DNA of 64,000 nt from Euborellia annulipes (Eukaryota > Arthropoda > Insecta > Dermaptera > Anisolabididae): positions 62,001-126,000 of the forward strand of contig JAKCPI010001600.1 of NCBI GenBank assembly GCA_023213315.1, read 5' to 3'. A program made the position numbers and the translations under genes. Of this stretch, positions 33,644 through 46,900 are shown in pieces. Under the pieces are notes generated by a model that saw nothing but the letters and a program-made list of their open reading frames with translations, was not told the DNA's origin and did no database searches. Each line of letters starts with the position of its first letter. Within the stretch, counting starts at the first letter, position 1.

Positions 33644-34175
33644 AATGCACAGGGCAACAAAAAGGAACTTTTTTTTTGTTGAGTGAGAATTTGAAGCTAT
33701 TTCAGGGTATTTGGGTAGCGCTGATTCCAAAAATGCCATCAGTTTTACCCCATCACGTCAGATTTTAGAGCTATAGAGAAAATAAAATGTTAATAGAAAA
33801 TGTGTGTAAAGGGGCTTTAATTTTATATTACCTGGATTTTTTTAAGACGACATCCTTTAAAAATATGCAGATAGTTATAATACATATAAATTTTAAGTTT
33901 CAGCCCAATCGGAGGTCATTTAGACGTGCCGCAAACGGCTAAAAGTTTAGAAAATCAAATTTTTTCAGTTTTTTTTTTGCTTTAGTCACCCCTAATACAA
34001 TTTTAGGTATCCCTGTATGAAAAAAAACATATATTTACGATATTCTATAGTTCTTTGGCTTTCTAAAAATCATTCATTCATAAAAATCTGTTAATTATTA
34101 AGGAAATTATGAACAAAAACGTCATCAAAAAAAAAACACAAGTACACTCACTGGTCGAAAAAAATGAACTTCTTT
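33644..34175. repeat. Single copy of the palindrome-arm repeat
   Basis: About 530 bp matching 45640-46135 closely (e.g. GGTATTTGGGTAGCGCTGAT, AGTACACTCACTGGTCG at the end). It lacks the mirrored arm. Confidence 0.8.
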
Positions 34176-35265
34176 TTCTTTTACAAGTATAAAGAAAGAT
34201 ATGAGATATAGTTAGTGCCCGTGACCAAATGTTCAGAGAAGATACATAAGCTTCTCGTAGATAGGGTTCGCTTTTAAATTCAATTGAAGTCCACTTATTA
34301 TTAATAATAGAATAGTATGATTAAATGACTAGGCCTTTAAGTTATCATTTTTAATTTTTTTTTTCTTTATTTTTATAAATAAAAAATAAATAAATAAATA
34401 AATTTTTTAAGAGTTGACTAACTATATAAAGGGTTAAAAAATAAATTTGAAATTTATTAGATTACAATTCAAACGTAGGAAACATAAATTTAATAAATGT
34501 AATATTTTTGATTGTTACTTTAAATAAAATCTATAAACGAAAAATTTTTAATCTCTATAGGTGGCTGCATATCAGTGTGAAAGAGATAGAACTGACTTCC
34601 TCTCATTTCTCTCCCATTATAAATACTGTCGTGTGATATAGTAAAAAGTCCGCTAAATATCTATTATTTCGTTAATTTTTTTTTTCTTCTTTTTGTTTCA
34701 TTTAAAAAATTTGAATTTATAATATCATACAGAATCACTAGATTCGCACTTAGCGTAGCCTTTTATTTAATTTTTAACGCTATAAATAAAATATAATTTA
34801 TCATATCTAAAATATTATATTATTATTATCATTATTTTATGTATGTATATAAGATAAATTGGCAACACTTTTTTTTGGATTTATTATACTTTTCAAATTC
34901 TAAAAAATATATAAATAAATAAATTAATAGACAAATAGAATATAGGAAGTTGTCTATTTTGTTTTACATTTTGTTTTCTTTGACTAGTGCGAGAATGAAA
35001 ATTATTCATATCTCTCTTTACTAAACCATTTCTTAAGAAAATATATTTTTATAAAGAACGATATTAATGTGGCTACGCTAAAAATTTTTTTTTAGCACCG
35101 TATATTCATAATAATTAGGGCGCGGATTTTTTTTTAATTTTTGATAAAAAAAAAATATTAAAGTAAATCTTTTTCTTTTTAGAATAGGCCCAGGCAGAAC
35201 ATTTTTCTTTACTTCAATTTCTTAAAATTCATTTGGTATTTTTTCACTGTTACTGTAAATTGAAG

Positions 35266-35534
35266 CAGTGGCGGATTTAAGCATAAACTGGGGAGGGGGT
35301 CGCCTCATTTAGGCTTCCAGACTAAAAAAAATTTGTATTTTTTTATTATCTTTGTAGCTGCAAATTCAATATTTTGAGGAAAAAAGTAAATTAATTATTA
35401 TTTTCTGCATAATTAATTTAATTTATTGCAAGTATAAATTCTCTTTTCTGGTTTCTATAAAAACCTAAGTAATAACGAATTCAAATATTTTTTCCATAAT
35501 CAGCTCCGGCCCCGGAAACCTTAAATCCGCCACT
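35266..35534. mobile_element. hAT-like MITE, 269 bp
   Basis: Ends CAGTGGCGGATTTAAG and CTTAAATCCGCCACT are perfect complements. No clean target duplication. Confidence 0.75.
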
Positions 35535-36227
35535 TAACTATAACATTAACATATGTGTTTGTGAGCAAACATTAATCTATTATTGGGTGTAGTTTAGAGT
35601 AAATGATTTCATTTACCTGGTCCAAAACCCGAAAATAAGACAAAGTTTCTTCTAAAGCAACTTAATTAAAAGAAAATTTTTAAAGACCCTGTTTTTTTTT
35701 TTTTTTTTTTATTTATTTGAAGTTAACGTTGAGCTTATATTTTATTTAAAAAAAAAAACGGGGAAAAATTTCTATCATCAATATTAAAATAGTGAAAATC
35801 AAATAATCTATTTATCTTATCAATGATTTATATACTTGGTTTCATAGGGACCACCATTTCAGCAAGGAGCAAAGCCTTTGGTTCTCAAAACCAAATTAGG
35901 TATTTTCGGACAAAATTTATTGCATTGTTGTGTATTATATAATATTCTCTATCATAACTTCGGGCATAATTACAAGCAGCATAAGTGAATAAATAAATTT
36001 TGTCCGAATCATCCTTTGTTTCTTTGCTACGATCTGCATGGTATTTTTCTCCAAATTTCGAACAGCACCTTACTTCTAAACAATCTAACTATAGTCTGTT
36101 TAATGTAACTTCAGAGCATGTAGATGTTAGGGAAGGAGTTGAAGCGAAAGAGCAGCTAGAGTGTGTCCTAGGTATTTTGGTTTACACTTACTTTGTGAGA
36201 TTTTTTTCAAAAACACTTCGGCTGCTA

Positions 36228-36579
36228 AATAGGGATGGACAGGATCGCGATCTTTTTGGATTTAAATCCGAATCAGAATTTTCGGATCTGTATCGAAGTA
36301 CTTTTTTTTGTGAGGATTTTGGATTTGAATCGAAATCATTTTTGCTCTCTGGATCTGGATCTCTGGATTCTAATCCTTTTCGAACGATTAGCAATCCTAG
36401 ATTTTCATGATCTTTTTCAAAGCCCATTGCCAATCCTTTACTTTTTAATAAAAGCATATTGTTTTCGCTTAAAAATCAAGTCCGGATCGGATTTTTGGAT
36501 CGCGGATCTGGATTTGAGGGTCGGAAGTGCCATCCTTTTTCTAAATCGTTAATTCGTTTTAAAGAATTTTGCCCATCCT
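36228..36579. mobile_element. Short transposon with 8-bp target duplication, purine/pyrimidine-rich
   Basis: Ends TAGGGATGGACA and TTGCCCATCCT. GGCTGCTA is duplicated at 36220-36227 and 36580-36587. The interior is full of GGATC/GATTCGGAT-like repeats read as degenerate GATCC motifs. Confidence 0.75.
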
Positions 36580-37942
36580 GGCTGCTAATACACACGTCAC
36601 TAATTCACACGCTGCATTTATTCGAGATTTGAAATTATATTAAATAGATTTTAATATATAATAATTTTATATGAAAGTGAATGATTGGCTAGAATGGATT
36701 TCTTGATCTCCAAAGGTAAAGCAGCCTTGACGTTGAGCCAAAAGCTAGTCTAGTTGCCGAAGGAAGTGAGAAAATAACGTGAAACATTCAGGCTGATTTG
36801 AGGGGTTAGTTATAAATTTTTTTCTAATATAATTAGCACGACTAAACCTATTTGACCTCAAGGAAGACTACGGGCCGTTCTCTCCAATCATTCTTTCGAA
36901 AAACTTAAAATTATTAAGTGACAATGAAAATAAAATCATAAAAATCCGCGCCCTAATAATAAGAAACAATGATCCAAACATAACATTTACTTTCGCTTAC
37001 ATTAACATATTTATTTTATTTTTTTAAACTTTATTAAATATATCAACATTTATTTTTTCCTCTTCATATTTGGACTCATTTATTAATTTAATAGATATAG
37101 AGGCCATTCAAAATTCATTGTATGATTTGTATTATTTTTTTTTAATGACTAGATGTAATATTCACAAGCAAAATTCAAATTCTCTAAGTTATATTAATAA
37201 TATTATTAATTACAATTTTTTTTTTTTCGGTAAAAAGTTTGCAATGCCATTTATTAGTTTATTAAAGCTAATAACTTACTAATTTTTATTTATTTTTATT
37301 ATTTTATTCTAAAATGAGTTTTTTTTTAAGGTGCTTCAAATCCTTGATGCTTCGATTGTGAATAACACTTTGGTGCGTACAATTGTGAATTGAAAAAAAT
37401 ACTCTTTTTCTTGTTCTATTGAAGTAATATAATTTTTTCATATACTTATATACCTGAGTGTCAATGTGTCTATATAAGAATAAATTAAAAAAAAAAAAAA
37501 TTTGAAGAAATATCCCTGTTAAAAATAAATTCATCTATCCAAATTAAAAAAAAAAGAAAGGTTTTAGTGCGTTTTGCGTGAAATTAAATTTGCCATATTA
37601 TTATATTTTTTTCTCAATCCTTTTTGAATCATTTCCATCTTATATCACATTTAATTTTGGGATATTAAACAAGATATGTTATTGTGAAGATAATATAGTC
37701 GTCATAACTCAAAATAAATCCCCTCCACAAACCACCAATTTAGAGATTTTTTTTCAATGTTTCTGATTTTGGGTGAGTTATCCAATAATTATTATTGCGC
37801 CTTTAGTCGCTAGTTTAGAAAAAAAAGTCTAGAATAAAATATTAGACTAATTTTAAATTAGATATGTTCGAAATAGTGGCTGTGAGATGTATAGATTGAT
37901 AGATATGGGCAGGAGCAGCCAATAAATAGACTCTGTATGCAG

Positions 37943-38005
37943 ATTCAATCACCGGAGACGTTTCGGTTCCTTTTATTTAAGAACCATCTTTAGTCCTTAG
38001 AATAA
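37943..38005 (-). pseudogene. Decayed hammerhead-like copy in the left arm of the palindrome
   Basis: Mirror image of copy 4. The core reads CUAAAGA on the minus strand (37993-37987), so the invariant G of CUGA is lost, and distal helix I is broken. Helix II and GAAACGUC remain. Confidence 0.5.
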
Positions 38006-38164
38006 ATGAAATACAATTGCACAGAGTTAGTCAGTGTTATCTTTGGCACTCACCAGTGGAACCATCGTAAAATATTTTTGACCTTGAATATACATGTGTA
38101 ACATTTTTATGACTAAACAACAATGTATATGCCAAAGATAACACTGACTAACTCTGTGCAATTG

Positions 38165-38233
38165 TATTTCAATCTAAGGACTGAAGATGGTTCTTAAATA
38201 GAAGGAACCGAAACGTCTCCGGTGATTGAATCT
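38165..38233 (+). ncRNA. Hammerhead ribozyme-like motif, copy 4
   Basis: Core CUGAAGA at 38181-38187, one extra U, helix II GGUUC/GAACC (38189-38193 with 38205-38209), GAAAC at 38210-38214, GUC at 38215-38217. Helix I has GGA/UCC next to the core and a distal seven-pair helix UUCAAUC (38168-38174) with GAUUGAA (38224-38230), separated by an internal loop as in natural type I hammerheads. Confidence 0.65.
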
Positions 38234-38869
38234 GCATACAGAGTCTATTTATTGGCTGCTCCTGCCCATATCTATCCATCTAATTTTAAATTAATTTAAA
38301 TCAATGATCAACCAGATTTTAGAGGATTTTATTATACATATAGGTTACTTAAAGCTGTCTATAAAAAAAAATTTCGGCAAATTAGTTGGGGTAATTGACA
38401 AAGTGGTTGAAAATCCTTATTGCTAAGAACTTCAAAAGAAAATAATGCATTTTCAACGAACTTCTTGATTTATTGTAATCTATAGTATTATTCTATCTCT
38501 ACACGACGCAAAAAATTTTTAAATTCTGATTTTTTTAGAACATAACATATTTATGTAAAAGTGAGCTTCATTTTTCGATCTCAAAGTTTTTTTTTTTTGA
38601 CTTTATGTTGAATTTTTAAAATTTATCATTTGATTATACGTATATAGATCATCTATTTATTTATATAAATAATCAAATGTTTTTTTAATTAAAAACGTAG
38701 CAAATAAATTTGCTGTTAAATATATATTCAATTAATATTAGTAACGAAATTTAGAAATAAATTGTTAACAAATAATAAAGTATCATTTAAGTAGAAATAT
38801 TTCTTCTCGAAGGCTATTTAGTCCCAATCTCTATTTATTTCAATTGATTGGAAGCCAATTCGATTGATT

Positions 38870-39035
38870 GTCGCAGGATAGGGGATGAGAACCCCTGACT
38901 CCAAGCTCATTATTTTAATTTAAAGGCCTTCAAATGGCTCAGAGGTAGAGTATTAGCTTCTGGTGCCAAAGGTCAAGGGTTCGTATCCGGCCTCAGATGC
39001 CGAAAAATACCTTAAATTAAAAAGGGCCTTCAAAT
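38870..39035 (+). mobile_element. tRNA-related SINE-like fragment
   Basis: A tRNA-like head with box A TGGCTCAGAGGTAGAGT and box B GGTTCGTATCC (38935-39002) is followed by AGATGCCGAAAAATACCTTAAATTAA, a body shared with about 50860, 30840 and 59400. Confidence 0.6.
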
Positions 39036-39794
39036 TATTGACTATTTTGGCAAATTTTTTTTTTAAATTGTGGTTTATTAGATCACTCACCCTAAGTATT
39101 TCAGTTTTCAATTGGAAATTATTATTATGAATAATACAATTTTTTACACTCTAACCTAATTCGTATTTAATTTTTTGTTTTCGTTAATTTATCTTTTTAA
39201 AGGCAAATAAAAAATAAATGGAAATTTATTTTTTCGCCGTAAAACTACTAAAGGTGATTATAAAAAAAAAAAAAAATTAAATGGAAACTTTATTTGAATA
39301 AAGAAATTTTTATCTAGGTTATAGATAATTAGTCAAACAAAAGTGAATATATTTTTGAAAATATTTTGTAGAAAAATTACTTGAAACAGTAATTATTAAA
39401 TTTCGATTTTATATAACTCATTGTCATATTTTTGCTTTATATTTTGGAAAATAATATAAAAAATGGCAAAATTAATAAATTCTGATTGAAATATTTAAAT
39501 AAGAAGCTATAATTAAATATAATGATTAATGTCGAACGTCGACTACTATGTTTTGAGATACGAACCTTGTTGGTAACCTCAAGATACGAACTTTTCATTC
39601 GACTTTCACCACTCTTAAGAATGGTTTGTGACGGTAGCTCTAAATATGACCTTATTATAATACGTAATTTTATACCTATTAAAATTTTATATACCAAATT
39701 TCCCCAAATATCACAACCAATATTAATCGAATAATTATAATTTTATTTTAAGTAAAAATTATATATCAATAGTATCCAATTTTGATGGATTTTA

Positions 39795-40380
39795 CAGGGG
39801 CGGCTCGTGACCGAGACAACTGGGTAGGCGACAAATATATATATTACTTACGAAAAATAGAAAAAAAGAAAGAAAAAAGGCGTATTTATTTATTTTTGTA
39901 AATTAAATCTATTCGCCTATCTTTTAATTTAGAAAATAATTCAATAATTTGATCTGTGAAGTTATCTTGTTTCGAAATTTGAACTAATAAATCTTCATGA
40001 GAAATTGCGCTCTACGGTAACACTTGTCATCGGGTTGGCATAGGCTACTTAGTTCATCGCCTAACCGTTCGACTTATAGCGCTAGCTATCACTGCTGTGC
40101 GCATGCGCGACTGTCTAGAAATGTGGGCAGCGGAGTGTGGAGTACAGGCAGTAAATAGGCCAAAGAAAAATATCGCCTTTACTTTATAAATACGAGGTTC
40201 TGAAGTGTTTTAAATTTTTTTTTTGCAAAATCATATATATTAATTAATAAATATAGTAATTATTTTATGAAACTAAATATTTTTAAACTTAATAAATATA
40301 ATAAAATTGATAAATATTATTCAACTTTATATTTATAAGGTAGGCGTCGCCTACCTTCCCTACCCCAGCGCGCCGGCCCG
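39795..40380. mobile_element. hAT-like element, 586 bp
   Basis: Ends CAGGGGCGGCTCG and GCGCGCCGGCCCG; GGATTTTA is duplicated at 39787-39794 and 40381-40388. Contains short mirrored GTAGGCGAC/GTCGCCTAC segments. Lies just downstream of the NCKX stop. Confidence 0.85.
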
Positions 40381-40569
40381 GGATTTTAACAATTTTATTT
40401 GAAGAAATTCTTTTAAAAATATATCAATAGTATATAATATAATAGCTATATAATAATTTATTCGTTTAAATATATACCTGGTATATAATATAATTAATAA
40501 TATTGTCTTAAATACTTGAATAAATCCCTTTTTTTATAAATACCGTGCAAATACTTTTCAGCTCTCCGA

Positions 40570-40575
40570 TTTATT
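40570..40575 (-). terminator. Possible polyadenylation signal of the NCKX gene
   Basis: AATAAA on the minus strand lies about 170 nt beyond the stop codon. AT-rich DNA makes chance matches likely. Confidence 0.35.
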
Positions 40576-40743
40576 TTTTACAGGGATTCTTAATTAATTT
40601 GGCATTTATGTTTAGAAAAATATACATAATAGGGAAGAAAAAATAATATCAACTAATGAAATCCTAACAAGGAGTCACCGTGCAATCCGTTAAGAGCCTG
40701 CTAAAGCGTTGAAAAAACGATTCAATTATGGTCTCTTAATTAA

Positions 40744-40943
40744 TTAATAATCACTTGAACAAACATCCGGATTTAACATTCCAAAACAATTTAATTCGTA
40801 TAAACTAGCAAATGTGATGAACAACAAATACCATATCATTAGGATAACACCGTATTTTTTATCCAATTTCCAGCCGTTTAGATGAGTGGCGACTATCAGG
40901 AACACAACCGTTGATAGAAGAGAAAGAGTTGAATATGTCAGAC
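40744..40943 (-). CDS. NCKX exon 10 (last two membrane helices)
   Basis: Acceptor at 40945-40944, stop TAA at 40746-40744. It encodes [20 protein letters not shown] and SLYELNCFG, typical of the family's C terminus. Confidence 0.94.
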
Positions 40944-43900
40944 CTGTAGATAATAATAATAATTAGGTGTCTTATGTTAAAAAAAAATTCGAATTTCTTT
41001 TGTGATGAAAAATATTCGTTTGGCTTGCTATTTTTCTAAAGATAAAATATTTTTTAAGGCAGGTGAAGAAAGTGAAAATAAGATTTATTGAAGAAATTTG
41101 CACAAATCATACATCGGATAACAATTACCATAAATTAAAATTTATAAAATATTTCAGAAGTTTGTTTTCCCTTAGGACGTGACACGAAGCTTTTGAACAA
41201 AATTAGCCAAAGAGTACTAGTACTTTACTGATGAAATTTTTCAGTCTTTTCGATTTTCTCAAAATTCGCTCCAACGAAAGTAAAGAGGGCTTCAAACAAT
41301 TTTGTCTACAAAATAAGAATATACATTTTAAAGAGCATCTAAAAAAATATAATTGATTTTTAAACAAAATCTTTAAAGCCAATTGTGAGATAAATAAAAA
41401 AAATTGAAAAAATACATCAGTAAAGTACAGCGGCGTAACTATCCTTTCAGGGGTGCCGTTTTTCGATCGACCTTTTTTTTTAGTATTCGTATCTCGTTTG
41501 ATCTATTTTTTTGTAATTTTTCTTCTGATTTGTTTGAAATTTCAAAAAAAAAAGCCGGAGATTTTGGGGGAAAGCCGGATACGCGAGGGGCTCCAAAAGC
41601 TTGATGCGCCTGGGGCGGGGGGGGGGCGAGCGCCCCCACCTGGATACGCTACTGGTAAAGTACTAGTACTATTTGGCCGATTGGAATGAAATTCCTGCCC
41701 ATGCTTGGGATACGAATACTTAGATAAAGTATAAAATTTGAGTACCGAGCGTTCTTTCCTTATTGAGTTATTTAATTTAATCCACATATTTTGATATTTC
41801 AGTTGAAATTCATTCAAATGATTGTGAAAATGACGTCAAATTCAAGCTAAAAGGGAATCGCCTCCTTTTAATGGCAATTTTAAGAAAAACAATAAAACAG
41901 GCATTTAAAAGCAATAAAATCTCTTTCAGAGAAATATTAAGAAAAACAATAAAACAGACATTTAAAAGCAATAAAATCTCTTTCAGAGAAATTTACATAA
42001 ACATTTTGTTTTGATATTTTAACTGGAATCGATCTTCTTGAAATTTAAGATTTTTTCTCAAAAATTAAATTAATTTCAAGTGAAATATCGAAAAAGGTGG
42101 ATTAATGGGAATTACTCAAAAACGAAAAAACTCTCGGTACTCAAATTTTATATTTAAGCCAAATACCTATGAACCAAGTATTTCAAGAAATTTCAATCAC
42201 ATAAGCCAAAGGGTACTAGTACTTTACTAATGTATTTTTTCAGTTTTTTTTCGATTTCTCAAAATTCGCTCTAACGATTAAAATTCAAAAATCAATTATT
42301 TTTTTAGATATTCTTTAAAAAGTATATAAATAAAACTTTACGTGAAAAGAGTTTAAATACACTATATGCTGCGATTCAACCCAGGAGGGGGGGCTGCCAT
42401 TCAACCCCCCCGTTGATCTTTCAGGAAGCCCTGGCGGTTATTACTCTGAGGAAGGGGGTATATATAGCTTTTGATCGACGTTAGGAGCATAAGATGACGA
42501 ATAGGCTTAAAAAAAAAACAAAAAAAATACTCATACTTAAAAAAATACTCGATATTTACTGGTATCGATACTTTTCTTCCAATACTTTACTGGTATCGAT
42601 ACTTTCCTACCGATACCAGGTACAAGTATCGATACTTAATTTTCAATACTACATCCCTACTAATGGTTCATTTTTGACGATATCTTAAAAATTAACTTGA
42701 ATTAATTTAGTTTAAAATAATACGGTATGAAATAACTAATAAACTAATTTTTGAAAATTTTGATTTAGATCAATTTCATAATTATTAGTCTATTAAAAAA
42801 AAAAAAAAAAAAAACATGTAAAAAATTCTGCAATTTTTCTATTTCAAACTTCAAATATATTTTGACGAATTTAATATTTTTATTTTTGAAATTCCTATCG
42901 GGATCCCCGTTTATTTACCCGAGGTGCTTACGTGTACGGAGACACACACCTCAAACCCAACCGGCCTATGGCCGTAGCCATCTACCGGCACCCCGTGAAG
43001 TTACATCATTTCCTATCTCTAACTCCTCCTCCTGCTTTCGTCTCTAGCTAGTGAACTAATCCTTATTTCTGGTTCCAACCGGCTCCTTTTATCCAACCTC
43101 TTCTATGCTATGGAGGATGTCCTAGTTTGAGGAGGGACTCCCTCAGCACCGGCGTGTAGCCTACTCCTTTCGAAGAATGCATCACTGAGAGGGAACCTTC
43201 TTTGCGTCCCTTCCACAGGACGGGATGTCACAGCAACTCCCTCTCCTCGTAGAGTTGCCTGAGGGCTATTGTGGTAAGATCCTATATTCCAATCCAGGGC
43301 TTGCTTGAGGATTTGTTTACATTAAATAAATACAGTATTTTTATTTAATGAAAAATCCAGCATGCCAAGGATTTGAACAGGGATCTTCTTTGCAGAAGCT
43401 GACACCCTAGCTCACTACACCAGCGAGCCCTCATATATTTTGACGAATTTAATATTTCTCTTAATATTTTAAATAGACAAAAACATATTGTGATAAATAA
43501 AGAGAGATTTCGAAAATTTATTTTTTACGAGTAAATAGATTTTTTTCACTCCGGACGGGAAGCAAACTGCTCAGAAGTATGAAGCAAAAGGTCTATCTAT
43601 CTCTTCACCAAGACTCACGGAAATTTCTGTTCAAAATTAATTATTTTATAAATAAAAAAATCCTTATATTTTATACAGCATAAGATAAGAGAATTGTTGA
43701 TAAGGAAACCTTTTAAAATTATCTTGAACATTTTTTTTTTTTTTTTTATTATGTTAAACCTTGAAATTATTTTTTTTTATAAAAAAAAATATATAATAAT
43801 AAATAGGCTATATCAGTCCTTAAGTTAAACATTTTCTTTTTAGATCCATCGGCTAGCAATTAATTTACAAAACTAGACTAAAATAAATTTTTAGTTAATA

Positions 43901-46900
43901 AAGAGAGGAGAGAATGAATTAAAGATCGTTCAAAATCGATAAGTTTAAAGATATTTATCTCATTGTTTAAATAATTAATTTACCTTTGCTATAAACATGC
44001 ACGCGACTGCCTGGTTTGATAATTGCAGTTTGAATGAACCAAGGGAGACCCAGGCAAATTAAGATGTCGAATACATTACTTCCGACCGCATTTGACACAG
44101 CCATATCGCCATATCCTGCAAGAAAAAACCACAATATATTAATCTACTGTATAATGGAAAAACAATATTTGATTTAGTATAATTTAAAACGTAAATTATT
44201 CAAGTAAAGTAATTTTATTGACCCTATTATTTTTGTGTATATGCAGAGATGAATTAAATCAGATGAAAGAAAATATTTTTTTTTCCTTTTTCGTCTTCTA
44301 GAATATTTCATGTTCATTTATATATTTATCCGGGGGGGAGGGGGGGGGGAAGCAACAAGGATTAAAGCAACAGCCATCAAGATCGTTGCATCAAGCAATG
44401 CCAAGCGCGGCGAAACCTTAAGGCCCCTGGTGAAATGTCCCCAGTTGTCAGCCAGTAAAATAAATAAAATATAATCAACGTTAAAACTCCTATATGGACC
44501 CTGTTATGCAATGGTGTGTCAAAGACCAAACATCGAGTTTTGAGAAAATCAACAATAAAGTTTTTTGTTTACATTGGAACTTATATATAATATTTCTTGT
44601 CAATTGTGCAAGTAACATTAAATATAAATTTTTTTACGACATATTTCATAAAAAAATACTATTAATTAAAGCATTTGAACCCTCCCCTTATTGCGATACC
44701 TGCCCGACACTCAAAAAAAATTTTTTTCCTTTTTTTTAGAGACACAAAATTTTTGCCGCCCGCGGAACATTTCCTCTCGCGCGGAACCAAAATTTTTTTT
44801 GCCGCTCGCGGAACCTAATTTTTTTTCGGGTGCCGTTTGCGGAACCAAAATTTTTTTTTTCTTTTTGCATGTTTGCCGCCCTCTTCAGGTTGCCGCCCTA
44901 GGCGGCCGCCTAGTTTGCCTAGTGGACGCGCCGCCCCTGCCTACAGGATATGAGTCATTTCATTTCAAATCAACACAGCTCTCAACCCGACCATCTCCGA
45001 TTTTGATGAAATTTGGTGTGTTCATTGTACATGATGAGAGAATAAAAAATGCCAAATTACAGAATTGTAGCACAAGTAGAACAAAAGTTATGGCCCCCCA
45101 AAATTTGAAAAATTTCGGAAAATTTCAAAATCTTTGCAGACAAAAACGGCTGTAACTTCTGTTCTAATAAAGATAGAACTATGAACCAAGTATTTTTGGA
45201 AAGGTCTTGAAACAAGCTTTAAAAAGATGTACAACATGATCACATTCCAACAATGAAAATAATTAAGGTCATTGACTTTAACCTTTGACCTTGAATATCT
45301 CAAAACATGTCACCTCCAAAATTGATGAAAAAAATATATATGCTTCCTCATTTTACGATAAACAACATATTAAAATTTCATTTTGGGACCACTTTGGGAT
45401 TAGGAGATAAAAATTCATATGTAAAGCTATCTGATGCAAAAATGCACTACAAAGCATATGTTGAGTGCAAAAGAATTGCATAAAATATTAACCAATCACA
45501 GTTAAGCTGAAAATCTGAATAGGTCATAGGCGTCGGACGTGGGGGGACATGGGGGGAGCAGAGGACATCCCCCCCCCCCCCCCGGGATTATCCAGGGGAG
45601 GAAGCAAAAATCTTATATATCTGGTAGTTGGTTAGCCTATATTACACAGGGCAACAAAAAGGACCTTTTTTTTGTTGACTGAGAATTTGAAGCTATTTCT
45701 GGGTATTTGGGTAGCGCTGATTCCAAAAATGCCATCAGTTTTGCCCCATCACGTCAGATTTTAGAGCTATAGAGAAAACAAAATTTAATAGAAAATGTGC
45801 TCTAAAGCGGCTCTAATTTTATATTACCTGGTTTTTTTACGGCGAACCCTTTTAAAAATATGCAGATAGTTATAATACATATAAATTGTAAGTTTCAGCC
45901 GAATCGGAGGTCATTTAGACGTCCCGCAAACGGTTTAAATTTTAGAAAAATCGAATTTTTTCAGTTTTTTTTTGCTTTGGTCACCTCTAATACAATTTTG
46001 GGTATCCCTGAATGAAAAAAACATATATTTACGATATTCTATAGTTCTTTGGCTTTATAAAAATTATTCATTTGTAAAAATCTGTTAATTATTAAGGAAA
46101 TTATGAACAAAAACGTTCATTTGAACAAAGTTCATTTTTTCCGACCAGTGAGTGTACTTGTGTTTTTTCTTTGCTGACGTTTTTATTAATAATTTCGTTA
46201 ATAATTAACAGATTTTTACGAATGAATGATTTTTATAAAGCCAAAGAACTATAGAATATCGTAAATATATGTTTTTTTGATTCAGGGATACCCAAAATTG
46301 TATTAGGGGTGACCAAAGCAAAAAAAAACTGAAAAAATTCGATTTTTCTAAAATTTAAACCGTTTGCGGGACGTCTAAATGACCTCCGATTCGGCTGAAA
46401 CTTACAATTTATATGTATTATAACTATCTGCATATTTTTAAAAGGGTTCGCCGTAAAAAAACCAGGTAATATAAAATTAGAGCCGCTTTAGAGCACATTT
46501 TCTATTAAATTTTGTTTTCTCTATAGCTCTAAAATCTGACGTGATGGGGCAAAACTGATGGCATTTTTGGAATCAGCGCTACCCAAATACCCAGAAATAG
46601 CTTCAAATTCTCAGTCAACAAAAAAAAGGTCCTTTTTGTTGCCCTGTGTAATATAGGCTAACCAACTACCAGATATATAAGATTTTTGCTTCCTCCCCTG
46701 GATAATCCCGGGGGGGGGGGGATGTCCTCTGCTCCCCCCATGTCCCCCCACGTCCGACGCCTATGACCTATTCAGATTTTCAGCTTAACTGTGATTGGTT
46801 AATATTTTATGCAATTCTTTTGCACTCAACATATGCTTTGTAGTGCATTTTTGCATCAGATAGCTTCACATATGAATTTTTATCTCCTAATCCCAAAGTG

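Larger units (their letters stand above)
34176..37894. other. Intergenic, AT-rich, with two short elements
   Basis: No gene recognised. Includes the elements at 35266-35534 and 36228-36579. An open stretch of about 136 codons at 36000-36410 runs into the latter and has no recognisable motif. Confidence 0.45.
37895..38277. repeat. Palindrome of two head-to-head hammerhead-bearing units
   Basis: About 170-bp arms (from the segment GGGCAGGAGCAGCCAATAAA and its complement) enclose a spacer near 38050-38115. Each arm has one hammerhead-like unit pointing outwards; only the right one is intact. Confidence 0.8.
40944..43983. other. NCKX intron 9
   Basis: Contains fragments of repeat R1 (about 41170-41420 and 41655 on), the MITE 41428-41654, a 57-bp tandem duplication (41881-41992), a GGTATCGATAC-rich stretch near 42560-42635 and the SINE 42880-43432. 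Confidence 0.6.

Noticed and set aside
36000..36410. 136-codon open frame, plus strand
   Set aside because: No ATG at its start, no recognisable motif, and its second half lies in a transposon with a target duplication at 36220-36227.
42862..43047. 61-codon plus-strand open frame
   Set aside because: It lies in the SINE body, on the strand opposite to its tRNA head.
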